Below, one piece after another: positions 22,953 to 30,839 of a stretch of DNA of 64,000 nucleotides. A program made the translations under genes and the position numbers. Positions within the stretch are counted from its first letter, which is position 1, and the number at the start of each line of letters is the position of its first letter. Origin of the DNA: Paraescarpia echinospica (taxonomy: Eukaryota; Annelida; Polychaeta; Sabellida; Siboglinidae); contig CM034532.1 of assembly GCA_020002185.1 (NCBI GenBank), positions 24,898,838-24,962,837 on the forward strand, read 5' to 3'. The notes under the pieces are model-generated. The model was not told the DNA's origin and searched no databases. It saw nothing but the letters and a program-made list of their open reading frames with translations.

Positions 22953-23100
22953 CGAGGGACCTCCCTCCCTCCCTACCCCCTAGGGGTAGGGACCTACCTA
23001 GGGGTAGGGACCCCTACCTAGGGGACTATGTATGTATGCGTGCGAATAAAAATGCGAAACACTCGGTACAGTTTTCATCGTTTTATTTAACTTCGGTAAT
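22953..23100. terminator. Convergent 3' ends with palindromic C/G repeats
   Basis: After the PolB stop come several self-complementary CCCTAGGGG/CCTACCTAGGGG blocks (22972-23022), then AATAAA at 23045-23050 for the + strand. The - strand AATAAA (TTTATT, 23082-23087) serves the protease/capsid side. The two transcription units therefore meet and slightly overlap here. Confidence 0.6.
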
Positions 23101-23244
23101 AGCAAGCGATAGCGCGATAATACAACCTCACTACTTCGGTCTTGCCTGCCTAGCGCGGCGAGGAGCCCGCGACCGGCGGGTCCGACAAAGTCGGTTCGGA
23201 TTCTCGGTCGTCTAATAATAACAACAAGCGATAATAGGCAGCGT

Positions 23245-23694
23245 TCAATGAGGCTTTAGCCAGTCGAATACGAGACAGTCGTTGGCCACCCTATCGGGGC
23301 CGAACAGGCACTGGAAGCCGCTTAGCGGCATTCCGCGGCACCGTAAGAGCAGGTAGGTGACGCAATATTGTCCGCACACGTTAGATACGCCGCTCTGCAG
23401 TCGCTTGTCGTTGTGCGTCCACGAGTCGCAGTTGCGGTTCAGGTAGTCGCGGAAGTCGGCGTGCAGCGGCGGACGGCCGTACGAATCGAAGTACTCGCCT
23501 CGCCGGTCGGCGCCCACGTAGACGGCCACCCAGTGCTCTCCCGGTTCGTCGCCGTCGTCGGTGTTGCACACGAACGCCGTCGGGTAGGCGGTGAGCCGCC
23601 GCCCCGGCAGCTCGTCTTTGGGCACGACGCCGACGACGATGTTTTTAGTGTACGCGTCGATCGCCAGGCGACGCATCAGCTGAAACGTGTCCAT
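23245..23694 (-). CDS. Adenain-like cysteine protease
   Basis: An intact 149-aa protein, ATG at 23694. The triad of the adenovirus-type maturation protease (family C5) is visible: His54 in GEHWVAVYV, Asp70 in EYFDSYGRPP, the oxyanion Gln100 and nucleophile Cys107 in QSGVSNVCGQYC. The length is shorter than adenain but normal for Polintons. It would cleave capsid and core precursors during virion maturation. It ends convergently with PolB and begins 2 bp from the end of the major capsid gene, so the - strand genes are packed like an operon or a polycistronic late unit. Confidence 0.9.
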   Translation of the reverse strand: MDTFQLMRRLAIDAYTKNIVVGVVPKDELPGRRLTAYPTAFVCNTDDGDEPGEHWVAVYVGADRRGEYFDSYGRPPLHADFRDYLNRNCDSWTHNDKRLQSGVSNVCGQYCVTYLLLRCRGMPLSGFQCLFGPDRVANDCLVFDWLKPH

Positions 23695-23695
23695 C

Positions 23696-24996
23696 TCAGA
23701 AGTCGTACACGACGTTCCGGTTCTTGTCGATTTCGAGCACCGTCTCGAACTCCCCGTACACGACGACGTTCGCCGTCCGGGCGAGCGCGAGCGCGATGTG
23801 GATCTCGGCGCGCAGGTTCCCCGTACGCACGACGTTGAAATGTTCGCCGTCGCAGCAGTCGGGCGACAGGTCGAAGCCGAATATGGTGTAGCCGCTGCCG
23901 AACTCGCCGCGCGTCACATCGAACCCCTCGTCCTCGTACGCCTTCCCCGTCGCGGCGAACAGGTTCATATAGCTTCGGATGTAGCGCCGATGCGCGAAGT
24001 CCGGCTGCAGCGGCTTGCTCGGCACCTGGCGTCCGTCGACGTAGAGGGCGAAGAAGTTTATGTCGTTGTGCTTCGCGTTGAACGGGTTTTTATCGTAGGC
24101 CCCGTTGTAGGCGTCGTTGTCGATCAGGCACATGAACACGCGTCTCGGGAGCGTCCCCAGATAGACGTTCTCGTGCGTGTGCGACATCGTACCCTGCGGT
24201 ATCGAGAACACCTTGCAGTCGACGCGGCGCATCGGATACTTGGCCGTCCCGTGCGTCAGCGCCTTGATGTGGCCGAGCTGGACGGCCGGGTTCAACTTGA
24301 CCTTGCGCGCCTGCAGGTAGGCCTCCAGCAGAACGATCTTGAACCCCGGATCGGCGACGTCGCCCATGAGCGCGAAGGCGTCCTTGCTGCGCACCAGTCG
24401 CATCTTCAGGTCGACGCCGTTCACCAGGCACCGGTTCTGCATGAGCACGTCGACGTGCAGGCGCCCTATCATGTCGAACTCGCGGCTTTCGTGTACGAAA
24501 TCGTGCCGATGCGCGAACCCGCCGTTGTTGTTGTTGGTCGCCTCCATGCGCCCGGCGGTGTCCTTGCACCACAGGTCGGCCTCGAGCTGCGACTTTTGGC
24601 GTCGGGCCCGTAACTGAGCAGGGTCTCGAGGTAGGCCCGAAACGGGTACGTATTCGACGACGGCGTCACGAGCGTGCCGTTCAGCGTCACGTCGACCTGA
24701 CTGAACATCGAATGCAGGAAATTGTTGACGGGCGCCACGACGCTGTCGTTCGCGAGCGCGGTACCGTCCCCCTTCACCACCTTGGCGCGCACGTACAGTC
24801 TAACGGACGACAGGTCCAGATAGTCGTCTCCGGATCCCGGAATGAGAAACTCGATAGGGCCGCCAGCGTCGAGGGCCGTCAGCGGCTGGTGATCGATCCA
24901 CTGGCCGCTCTCGATGCTCGTCTGCGTCGTCGGCACGCTGAACAGGTCCAGTTCGGACTTTACGCCCTCGCACGACTGCCGATGCACGAACGCCAT
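23696..24996 (-). CDS. Major capsid protein, double jelly-roll (one frameshift)
   Basis: The gene starts at ATG 24996 with LDLFSVPTTQTSIESG, typical of Polinton and adintovirus hexon-like capsid proteins, and continues to 23696 (FETVLEIDKNRNVVYDF). The reading changes frame once, at a run of four T (24594-24597 on the + strand). The N-terminal part before the break holds the first jelly-roll strands and the part after it the rest. Combined length of about 430 codons is in the range of the family. Function: the pseudo-hexameric capsomer of an icosahedral virion. Since the rest is free of stops, the break is recent or an assembly error. Confidence 0.88.
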
Positions 24997-25118
24997 CCTA
25001 CTACGTCTGCTTCGTTCGACGGCGCCTCCGCTTACTGTCAGGCGCCGCCTTGCCGGTCGGCCTTATGTACCCCGCCGAGGTAAAGCTCTTTACGACTACC
25101 ACCGATGCACTACTACTA

Positions 25119-25517
25119 CTACGCGGGAAATACGTCGTCGCTCGGCCTCTTTCGACGGCGCCTCTTCTTGCTGGCCGGCTTGCCGGGCGGCTTTATGCGT
25201 CGTCGTCGCTTTTTCGGCGGCGGGGGCCTATTCAGCAGGCCGTCGAGAAGGTCGGCGCCCGCCTCCCTCGCGCGCCTCTTTACCGCCTGTTTCAGATTGC
25301 CGCCGGCGACGACGTCCTGCGCCACGCGCACGCCCGTCTTGAGCGCGCGCTTGCCCAGCGCCATGGCCCCTCTCTTGATAAGCGGCATGGCGCTTCGAAA
25401 CAGGCTGCCGAAGAGATTACCCAGTCCGTGACCCCGCTGCGCTCGGGCGCCTACGAACACCGGCAGGCCACCGCCGACCTGCCGCGTGTAGTAGTCCTCG
25501 TACACGTTTCGCGTCAT
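25119..25517 (-). CDS. Basic core-like protein (PX type)
   Basis: A 132-aa protein. I place the start at ATG 25517, 2 bp after the end of the minor capsid gene, because the longer frame upstream is an Arg-rich shadow of that gene. The N-terminus is Gly-rich and amphipathic (GLGNLFGSLFRSAMPLIKRG). The C-terminus is extremely basic (KKRRRRIKPPGKPASKKR). This layout recalls adenovirus pVI/pX-like core proteins and a conserved late gene of Polintons. It probably binds packaged DNA or membranes and is a likely substrate of the protease. In the spacer 24997-25118 another frame repeats a similar basic tail. Confidence 0.7.
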   Translation of the reverse strand: MTRNVYEDYYTRQVGGGLPVFVGARAQRGHGLGNLFGSLFRSAMPLIKRGAMALGKRALKTGVRVAQDVVAGGNLKQAVKRRAREAGADLLDGLLNRPPPPKKRRRRIKPPGKPASKKRRRRKRPSDDVFPA

Positions 25518-25519
25518 CG

Positions 25520-26365
25520 TCAGAACAGTTTCGACTTGCGGCGTCGGACGTGAAGCGTCGTCACGACTTTTCCGTTCTCGAATGGTATCGACTGACCGAG
25601 GTCGTCTCTTATATCTATCTCGATCGAATCGAATTGGCGCCGCAGGAGCGGCGCGTATTGGACGCGGTCGAAGATGTTCGATACGATGCTGCCGTTCAAA
25701 CCGTGGACGGGGACGGCTCGGATGAGGGGGGCGAATACGTCGCCGACGATGCGCGTCTCCACGATGTCCGCGTACACGAACAGGGTGTCGACGCCGCCGC
25801 TCAGGTCCACCGGGTGGGGCGCCTCGCACTCGAACGTGTACCCCGGGGGCAGGGCGCCGCCGTCCGCGGGCGTCCCGTAACTCGCGATATAGTCCGACTC
25901 GAAGCCTAGTATCTGGCTCAGGCGCCCGTCCCGTGGCATGTTAATTTCGACGCCCGGCGATAGAAGCAACGTCATCCGATTAGTGATGGCGCTGTACACT
26001 ATTCGCACCTTGACCGTGTCGGTGCTCAGTTTCGCCAACGCCTCGTTGATTTTGCGCATCAGCTTTTTGGCGTTGCTGTAAAAGCCGTGCGGAATGTTGG
26101 CCTGACGGGCAATTTTTCCCCCGTCCTCGGTGGTGAAAAAGCCCACCTCCCCCCTCTCGCACGCCACGAAGAAGTAGGCGTCCACCGGCCTCACATTGTA
26201 CCAGCTATGCGTGTACTGTAGCGACACCAGGCCGCATTCCCACTCCCCCGACAGGTCGACGCGCTGCGGCAGATTCGTCGTGTAGTGCGTCAACGTGTTT
26301 TCGGGGTGCGCCTTCATAGACGCGTTGCTCGGCAACGTGACGTAAAAGTCAGACGACGACGCCAT
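25520..26365 (-). CDS. Minor capsid protein (penton-like, single jelly roll)
   Basis: An intact 281-aa protein, ATG at 26365. The N-terminus FYVTLPSNASM, then NTLTHYTTNLPQRVDLSGEW, is the usual start of the Polinton minor capsid protein, which forms the pentons at the virion vertices. The C-terminal segment VVTTLHVRRRKSKLF is basic. It overlaps the end of the small membrane-protein gene upstream by 17 bp and is followed after 2 bp by the PX-type gene. Confidence 0.85.
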   Translation of the reverse strand: MASSSDFYVTLPSNASMKAHPENTLTHYTTNLPQRVDLSGEWECGLVSLQYTHSWYNVRPVDAYFFVACERGEVGFFTTEDGGKIARQANIPHGFYSNAKKLMRKINEALAKLSTDTVKVRIVYSAITNRMTLLLSPGVEINMPRDGRLSQILGFESDYIASYGTPADGGALPPGYTFECEAPHPVDLSGGVDTLFVYADIVETRIVGDVFAPLIRAVPVHGLNGSIVSNIFDRVQYAPLLRRQFDSIEIDIRDDLGQSIPFENGKVVTTLHVRRRKSKLF

Positions 26366-26675
26366 CGCGCCTCCTCATAGACGGACTCGGCAGTAGGTAG
26401 CCGAGGCAACTACTCAGCAGCGCCGTCCACAGGTTGGAGTCGCCCGTGCCGCGCGTTAGATTGTATATACTGACGACGATCACCGTGTACAGGACGACGA
26501 TCTGGCACAGGAAGACGATCTCGGCCTTAGGGCATTCGTTGCCGCAGAGACGCCAAGGAACGCTCGTGACGGAGGAGGCGTCGACGGCATCGGGCGCACC
26601 CACAGAGACGCATGAGGCGTCGACGGGTGTAGCGACAAATGCGCCTGAGTCGACGGCGGTGGGCGGCTTCTGCAT
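26349..26675 (-). CDS. Small membrane protein conserved in Polintons
   Basis: A 108-aa protein, ATG at 26675. An Ala/Val/Ser-rich N-terminus leads to one hydrophobic helix (IVFLCQIVVLYTVIVVSIYN, about residues 53-72). Then follows a motif, LWTALLSSCLGYLLPSPSM, that I recall as common in invertebrate Polinton-type elements. The length and single membrane span suggest a virion or host-membrane protein of unknown function. The stop overlaps the minor capsid start by 17 bp. Confidence 0.65.
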   Translation of the reverse strand: MQKPPTAVDSGAFVATPVDASCVSVGAPDAVDASSVTSVPWRLCGNECPKAEIVFLCQIVVLYTVIVVSIYNLTRGTGDSNLWTALLSSCLGYLLPSPSMRRRDGVVV

Positions 26676-26759
26676 TGGCTGCTACTGCTGCTGTCGTCTC
26701 GTCCGCACACATCGCGCTACTGCCGTCCGACGCTACGGCGCCGTTCCTTTACCCGCGCA

Positions 26760-27105
26760 GGCACACCATAGAGCGAGTTCGTCGACGGGCGTGGGGGCGA
26801 CGGCGGTGTTGGTGGCGCGGCTCTCTTCTCCTCGGCAGTCTACTAATACAGCACGGTCCCCTTACAAAAAAAAACGAAAAGCCGTTGCACAGCCCCGCCT
26901 CGTGCAGTCGCCAGCACCCCGCGTGGCGCATCCAACGCGTCGTCGTCATCCCTTATAGGTCACGCAGATAAATCATAGAGCGAGTTCGCCGACGTTGCGG
27001 GCGACGTCGATAGCATCGGTCGCAGCGACAACGGTAGCGGCGCCGGACGTCGGAAGAAAGTCTCCAGCGCTCTGCGTATTCCGTCCAACAGCGCGTCGCC
27101 ATCAG
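26760..27105 (-). repeat. Tandemly duplicated remnant of a small gene after the integrase
   Basis: Two related units lie head to tail on the - strand, 27105-26955 and about 26953-26760. Both begin with a GATGRCGACGCG block and both end with GACGAACTCGCTCTATG-like sequence. Unit 1 encodes ALLDGIRRALETFF and ends NSLYDLSA in a frame without a proper ATG; unit 2 has the matching NSLYG. They look like a short Polinton gene, broken and duplicated. Low certainty for any protein. Confidence 0.4.
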
Positions 27106-28230
27106 CCCTTATAGTCCACGAGCTCCTTGGCGTCGATCCAGCTATTGAACGAGGCCGGATAGCCGAACCATTTGACGAGCACCTCTTCGCCCTTACCGCG
27201 TCGTCGACGACGTCTCTGTAGAACGGCTTCCACCCGATATAGTTTGTCCTTCTCAACGATCACTTTTTGTAGCTCCAGCCCGTAGAAGGTGCCGTCCAGT
27301 ATCGTGCCGGCGTCGTCCATCAGTCGGTAAACAGGAGGGTCGGTCGGGTGCGAATCTACGACGGTGAAAAGCTCTTCGCTCCAGTTAGGCATGTACCCCT
27401 TCTTGAAGACGCCCTTCGCCTTGCTGATGCGTACGCGATCCCCCGCTCGCAGTTTCGGCTTGCTTTTTTGACACCCTCCTCCGCCGCCATACAGACGCTG
27501 CCACACGCTCTCCTGATTCGACGCGTCGACGCTCGCCGGCGTCCTACCGATGCTTCGATGGTAGGCGTTGTTGTACGACCGCACGAAGTCCTGCAACGGC
27601 TCCACGAACCTCAGCGTCTGATGCTTCGTAAAGTACCGCCACATGCGCGTCTTCAGCGTACGATTGAATCGCTCCACGACGCTCGCCTTCGTCTCCTCGT
27701 TGTGCGTCACGAAATGGTGGACGCCGCGCGCCCTCAAAAGCGCCTGAAGGGGCCTGTTCAGAAACTCCGTCCCCTTGTCGGTCTGCAGGACGTGCGGCGG
27801 CGACGACGACGACGACAGCAGCCCCCTCGAAGGCCGCGACGAGCGCCGGACCGGATTTGCGCTTCAACGGAACGCACCACGCCCGCTTCGAGAAGACGTC
27901 GATGACCGTCAATAAGAACGCTATGCCGTCGTTGTGGTTTTTCAGTTTAGCCACGTCGACGAGATCGGCTTGCCACTGCTGGTTTCGACCGCCCACGATA
28001 ACGCGACGTCGCTTAAATCGGCGCCTAACCGGCTTGTGAAGCGTATAGGCGTCCTGCGCCGCCAGCCACCGCCCGACGACCGGCTTGGGCAACGCGGCCG
28101 ACCGGCGCAACGCGTCGACGCCGCCATAACTGCCTGCCCGTTTCGGGTCGAAGTAGGCGCGCTTCAGTAGGCCGTCGCGTTGTTGGCGCTCTCGTTGCGC
28201 ACCACGAGTCCGCCGGGGCACCACCGCCAT
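27102..28230 (-). CDS. Retroviral-type integrase with C-terminal chromodomain (one frameshift)
   Basis: ATG at 28230. The N-terminal part includes RAYFDPKRAGSYGG and an HHCC-less helical region; the catalytic core begins with WQADLVDV, whose Asp89 is the first acidic residue. The second Asp (QTDKG, near 27778) and the Glu (ASVVERFNRTLK, near 27675) follow in another frame after a break at a run of five C (27822-27826 on the + strand). The C-terminus is an SH3-like stretch (RAGDRVRISK) and a chromodomain (VLVKWFGYPASFNSW) ending at 27102. Chromodomain integrases direct insertion to marked chromatin in some LTR elements. A (GTC)n codon run just after the break is itself unstable. Confidence 0.88.
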
Positions 28231-28357
28231 GGAGCGCGCGGCGCCGACGACGATACGGCGAACAAGAGGGCGGCTACGATGACCGCCGCAATTACGACGG
28301 CTACGACGACGACGAGTACTGATCTTCGGGCGGCGGGCATCCTCTACGGGGGGCGGG

Positions 28358-28750
28358 CTAAAAGCTGGACCACGGCATACGCTCGACGGACCGATTGCGC
28401 CCCTTTCGCTTCTGCTCGCGCTCGACGGACCGAGTGCGCCCCTTTCGCTTCTGCTCGCGCTGTATATACGCCCGACGCTGGGGGTTGCCGACGAATTCCA
28501 TAGGGACGTTCAGGCGCCTTATATGGTCGCCGAACGCTTCCCAGCCAACCGGCGCGGGGGCCCTCTTACGCGTTCGCATGAGATCGTTCACGAGATCTAC
28601 CATATTGCTTCCGGCGATAGGCGTACCGTCGTACACGAGCTCCGCTCGATCGTTCCAGCGAATCAGCGGGTCGGCCTTCAGTCGCGTCAACAGGAGGCGG
28701 GCCTTTTCTTTCAGCACTTTCGGTACGCTCTTCACGACCTCGCTCTCCAT
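28358..28750 (-). CDS. Conserved Polinton protein of unknown function
   Basis: A 130-aa protein, ATG at 28750. Residues about 20-90 hold the recognisable motifs RWNDRAELVYDG, SNMVDLVNDLMRTRK and NVPMEFVGNPQRRAYIQ, seen in many Polinton-like elements of invertebrates. No catalytic residues are evident. The tail contains a 13-residue unit REQKRKGRTRSVE present twice, an expansion made by a 39-bp direct repeat. The start overlaps the end of the upstream gene. Confidence 0.6.
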   Translation of the reverse strand: MESEVVKSVPKVLKEKARLLLTRLKADPLIRWNDRAELVYDGTPIAGSNMVDLVNDLMRTRKRAPAPVGWEAFGDHIRRLNVPMEFVGNPQRRAYIQREQKRKGRTRSVEREQKRKGRNRSVERMPWSSF

Positions 28751-29066
28751 CTCCCCGGTAATTGATCAGCCGTAGGTGGCGGCGGCGGCGGCGGCGGCTG
28801 ATCGGACGACGACTCGTTCTTCACTACGGACACGCGCATCGGCTGCTGCGCGCGAGACGCCTCCATGGCGTTGTAACGACTCAGCAGTTGATTGTACGCC
28901 ACCACCTTTCGCCTTCGGATAAATCTGCACGCTCGAGAACGGCTTTCATATCGCCGTCCAGGCTACTCATCACACGCGACGTGGTCGTAGTCGGTTGCGA
29001 TAGTAACGGAAGTAGTCGCTCCACCAACCGGGGGTCTACCAGCGCCATCTTCTTCGCGTGCTGCAT
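28732..29066 (-). CDS. Conserved small Polinton protein, frame-shifted
   Basis: ATG at 29066 overlaps the stop of the upstream gene (TGATG). The first frame encodes KKMALVDPRLVERLLPLL and a region ending ADLSEGE, then stops at 28881. A second frame from about 28905 continues with VAYNQLLSRYNAMEASRAQQ, a Pro-rich run and a stop at 28732. The change lies at a TTT run (28907-28909). The pieces together match the usual size and order of this conserved gene. Probably coiled or helical; role unknown. Confidence 0.6.
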
Positions 29067-29410
29067 CAACCGAAAGCCTGCCTGAGGAGGGGCAGAAAGG
29101 TGCTCGCCAACGGCGCCAGCAGCGCCGTCAGAAACGCGCCCGAACCCGTCTGCAGGACGGCCCTCTTCCGTTTGATGGCTACTTTTTTCGACGCTAACTT
29201 GCGCAAATTGTTCCTGTACTTTAACAGCACTTTTCGGTTTTTAGGCGTCAATTTCACGTTCCCTCGCAGAATGTTATATGCGCAGTCGGCCAGACTGCAG
29301 ATGAGGTCGGCGTCCGCGTGAGTGATTACCGCCTTTCTCAGATTCGTATTCCCCTTGTAGCGGCGCAACAGCTGCAGGGCAAGGATGTGCCTCTTCACGC
29401 GCTCTGTCAT
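29066..29410 (-). CDS. Conserved basic Polinton protein
   Basis: An intact 114-aa protein, ATG at 29410. Helical N-terminus (RHILALQLLRRYKGNTNLRK), a middle block ADCAYNILRGNVKLTPKNR, a basic stretch KLASKKVAIKRKR, and a hydrophobic C-terminus (GAFLTALLAPLASTFLPLL) that could enter a membrane. The family occurs next to the packaging ATPase in related elements. Its function is not known; a virion core or membrane-lytic role is possible because of the basic plus hydrophobic design. Confidence 0.6.
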   Translation of the reverse strand: MTERVKRHILALQLLRRYKGNTNLRKAVITHADADLICSLADCAYNILRGNVKLTPKNRKVLLKYRNNLRKLASKKVAIKRKRAVLQTGSGAFLTALLAPLASTFLPLLRQAFG

Positions 29411-29449
29411 CCTGCCGAATGACGGCGGCCGCGGCGCCTCCCGCCTTTT

Positions 29450-30124
29450 TTATAGTCTCGTCGGCACATAGACGTACTGAACGGGGTCGTCGGGAAAAAT
29501 TTCCGTACGCAGGCGCATGGTTTCCGGCGTTTCCTGTTTGAGATCCACCAGGAGGTAACCGTAGGCGGCCGACGTGGCATCTTTGTACGCCTCCACCATG
29601 TAGTTGACCTTACCCGGGTACATCTGCTTCGCCAGGTGGCCTACTTGTCCAGCGTCCCGGGGACTCTTGAAGAGGACCATATACTGCGCGTTTAAACTGA
29701 TTGTGCGATTTTCTTTCCCTTTCGGAAAGAGATTCTGCAAAAGCTGTACGACGGACGCGTTGCAGTGGTGACTTTTTTTAGTAAACAAAGTCGTGACGCT
29801 ACTATCAGTCTCCGACATCAGGTCATCGAGCACTAGAAGCGTCCTCGTTTTGGTGTCCAGCAGCGACGGATCCGGCAAACCGTCTACAAATTCTACGCCG
29901 GACATAGAGTCGTAAGCGGCCTGCCACTGGCCGTAACACCACAGAATTTTCTCCGGTGGCGGCGAAATCATACACGAAGCAAACTTTAACAGGCGTACAA
30001 CGAAAGTAGTCTTCCCGCACCCCGTAGGGCCGGACACTATACACGTAAAAGGGTGCTTCCACTTTCCGTCCATAGCAACATCTGGTGCGCCGACCACGTC
30101 ACGGTCGCCTATATGCACCACCAT
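29450..30124 (-). CDS. A32-like genome-packaging ATPase (FtsK/HerA superfamily)
   Basis: An intact 224-aa protein, ATG at 30124. Walker A is SGPTGCGKTTF (31-41), Walker B LLVLDDLM (96-103), followed by the expected SLNAQYMVLFKSPRD segment with a sensor-like Asn. The family pumps DNA into preformed capsids of Polintons, adintoviruses, virophages and large DNA viruses. It is the last gene at the right side of the element; its promoter must lie in the AT-rich repeats at 30130-30360. All key residues are there. Confidence 0.92.
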   Translation of the reverse strand: MVVHIGDRDVVGAPDVAMDGKWKHPFTCIVSGPTGCGKTTFVVRLLKFASCMISPPPEKILWCYGQWQAAYDSMSGVEFVDGLPDPSLLDTKTRTLLVLDDLMSETDSSVTTLFTKKSHHCNASVVQLLQNLFPKGKENRTISLNAQYMVLFKSPRDAGQVGHLAKQMYPGKVNYMVEAYKDATSAAYGYLLVDLKQETPETMRLRTEIFPDDPVQYVYVPTRL

Positions 30125-30176
30125 CGTCGCTTTTCAGTCACTAGGGGAAGATTAGTCACTAGATGTCAGCACACGA

Positions 30177-30296
30177 CATAACCATTACATAACAATTAGC
30201 TATTGCTAGTGCTACCCTCTAGTGAATGCGCTACTCATAACCATTACATAACCTTTTAGTTATTGCTAGTGCTTCCCTCTAGTGAAGGCGCTATTC
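30177..30296. repeat. Two tandem copies of a 59-60 bp unit
   Basis: Each copy runs CATAACCATTACATAAC, then TATTGCTAGTGCT, then CCCTCTAGTGAA. Nearby (30320-30390) come more AGTGAATG and AGAGGG phrases and a near-palindrome AGAGGGCGACACCCTCT. The block lies directly upstream of the ATPase and may be its promoter or part of the element's terminal region. Confidence 0.75.
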
Positions 30297-30579
30297 ATTT
30301 GTTACTAATTAGTACTTAATTATTCACTAGAGGCCGACATTCACCCTTTTAATGCCTCCTCAGTTAGTAGAGGGCGACACCCTCTTTCTCATGACCCCCA
30401 TCAATCACTTTGACGTTTACTATAATCATACTGCTAAAAAACGTAGGAATTCTACTTATAAAAAACGAAAAAGCCTTTGATCTAAGGTCACTTCCGTGGA
30501 TGGCGAGACCCGAATCACTACTAGTAGACACTCATCACGACACGGGTATAATTGTCACAAGTTGTACTTTAACCAGTAT

Positions 30580-30835
30580 TCAAGTCTCCAGTAGTCACGT
30601 CACCTGTAGGCGTGTGTCCAGTAGTCATTTCATAAATAGTCATTTCACCAGTAATAATGTATCCAGTAGTCATATCACCAATAATAAAAAAACACTAGTC
30701 ATTTCACCAGTAATCCTGTGACCAGTAGTCGTTTTATTAGTAGTCATGTCTCTAGTAGTAACGCATCAGAGTTCATGTCTCCAATAGTCTCCAATGTTAC
30801 AAGTAGTCATGTCACCGGTAGGCAATTCATGTCAG
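30580..30835 (+). repeat. Degenerate 16-18 bp repeats (CCAGTAGTCATNTCA)
   Basis: Ten or more imperfect copies of CCAGTAGTCATTTCA-like units at 16-40 bp spacing. They mark the right edge of the element or the first host sequence. No matching block exists on the left side because of the gap. Confidence 0.65.
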
Positions 30836-30839
30836 ATAG

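Larger units (their letters stand above)
14763..30830. mobile_element. Polinton/Maverick (adintovirus-like) element
   Basis: A GC-rich block carrying the hallmark Polinton genes: protein-primed PolB, retroviral-type integrase with chromodomain, adenain-like protease, A32-like packaging ATPase, double-jelly-roll major capsid protein and penton-like minor capsid protein, plus small conserved genes and a basic core-like protein. An RPA-like protein and a spliced divergent gene come on top. Base composition falls sharply to the AT-rich host level just right of 30130. The boundaries are approximate: the left end is in or beyond the N gap, and the right end is placed where the last tandem repeats stop. 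No terminal inverted repeats or 6-bp target duplication could be matched. It could be a transposon or an endogenised adintovirus; the gene set does not separate the two. Confidence 0.93.
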
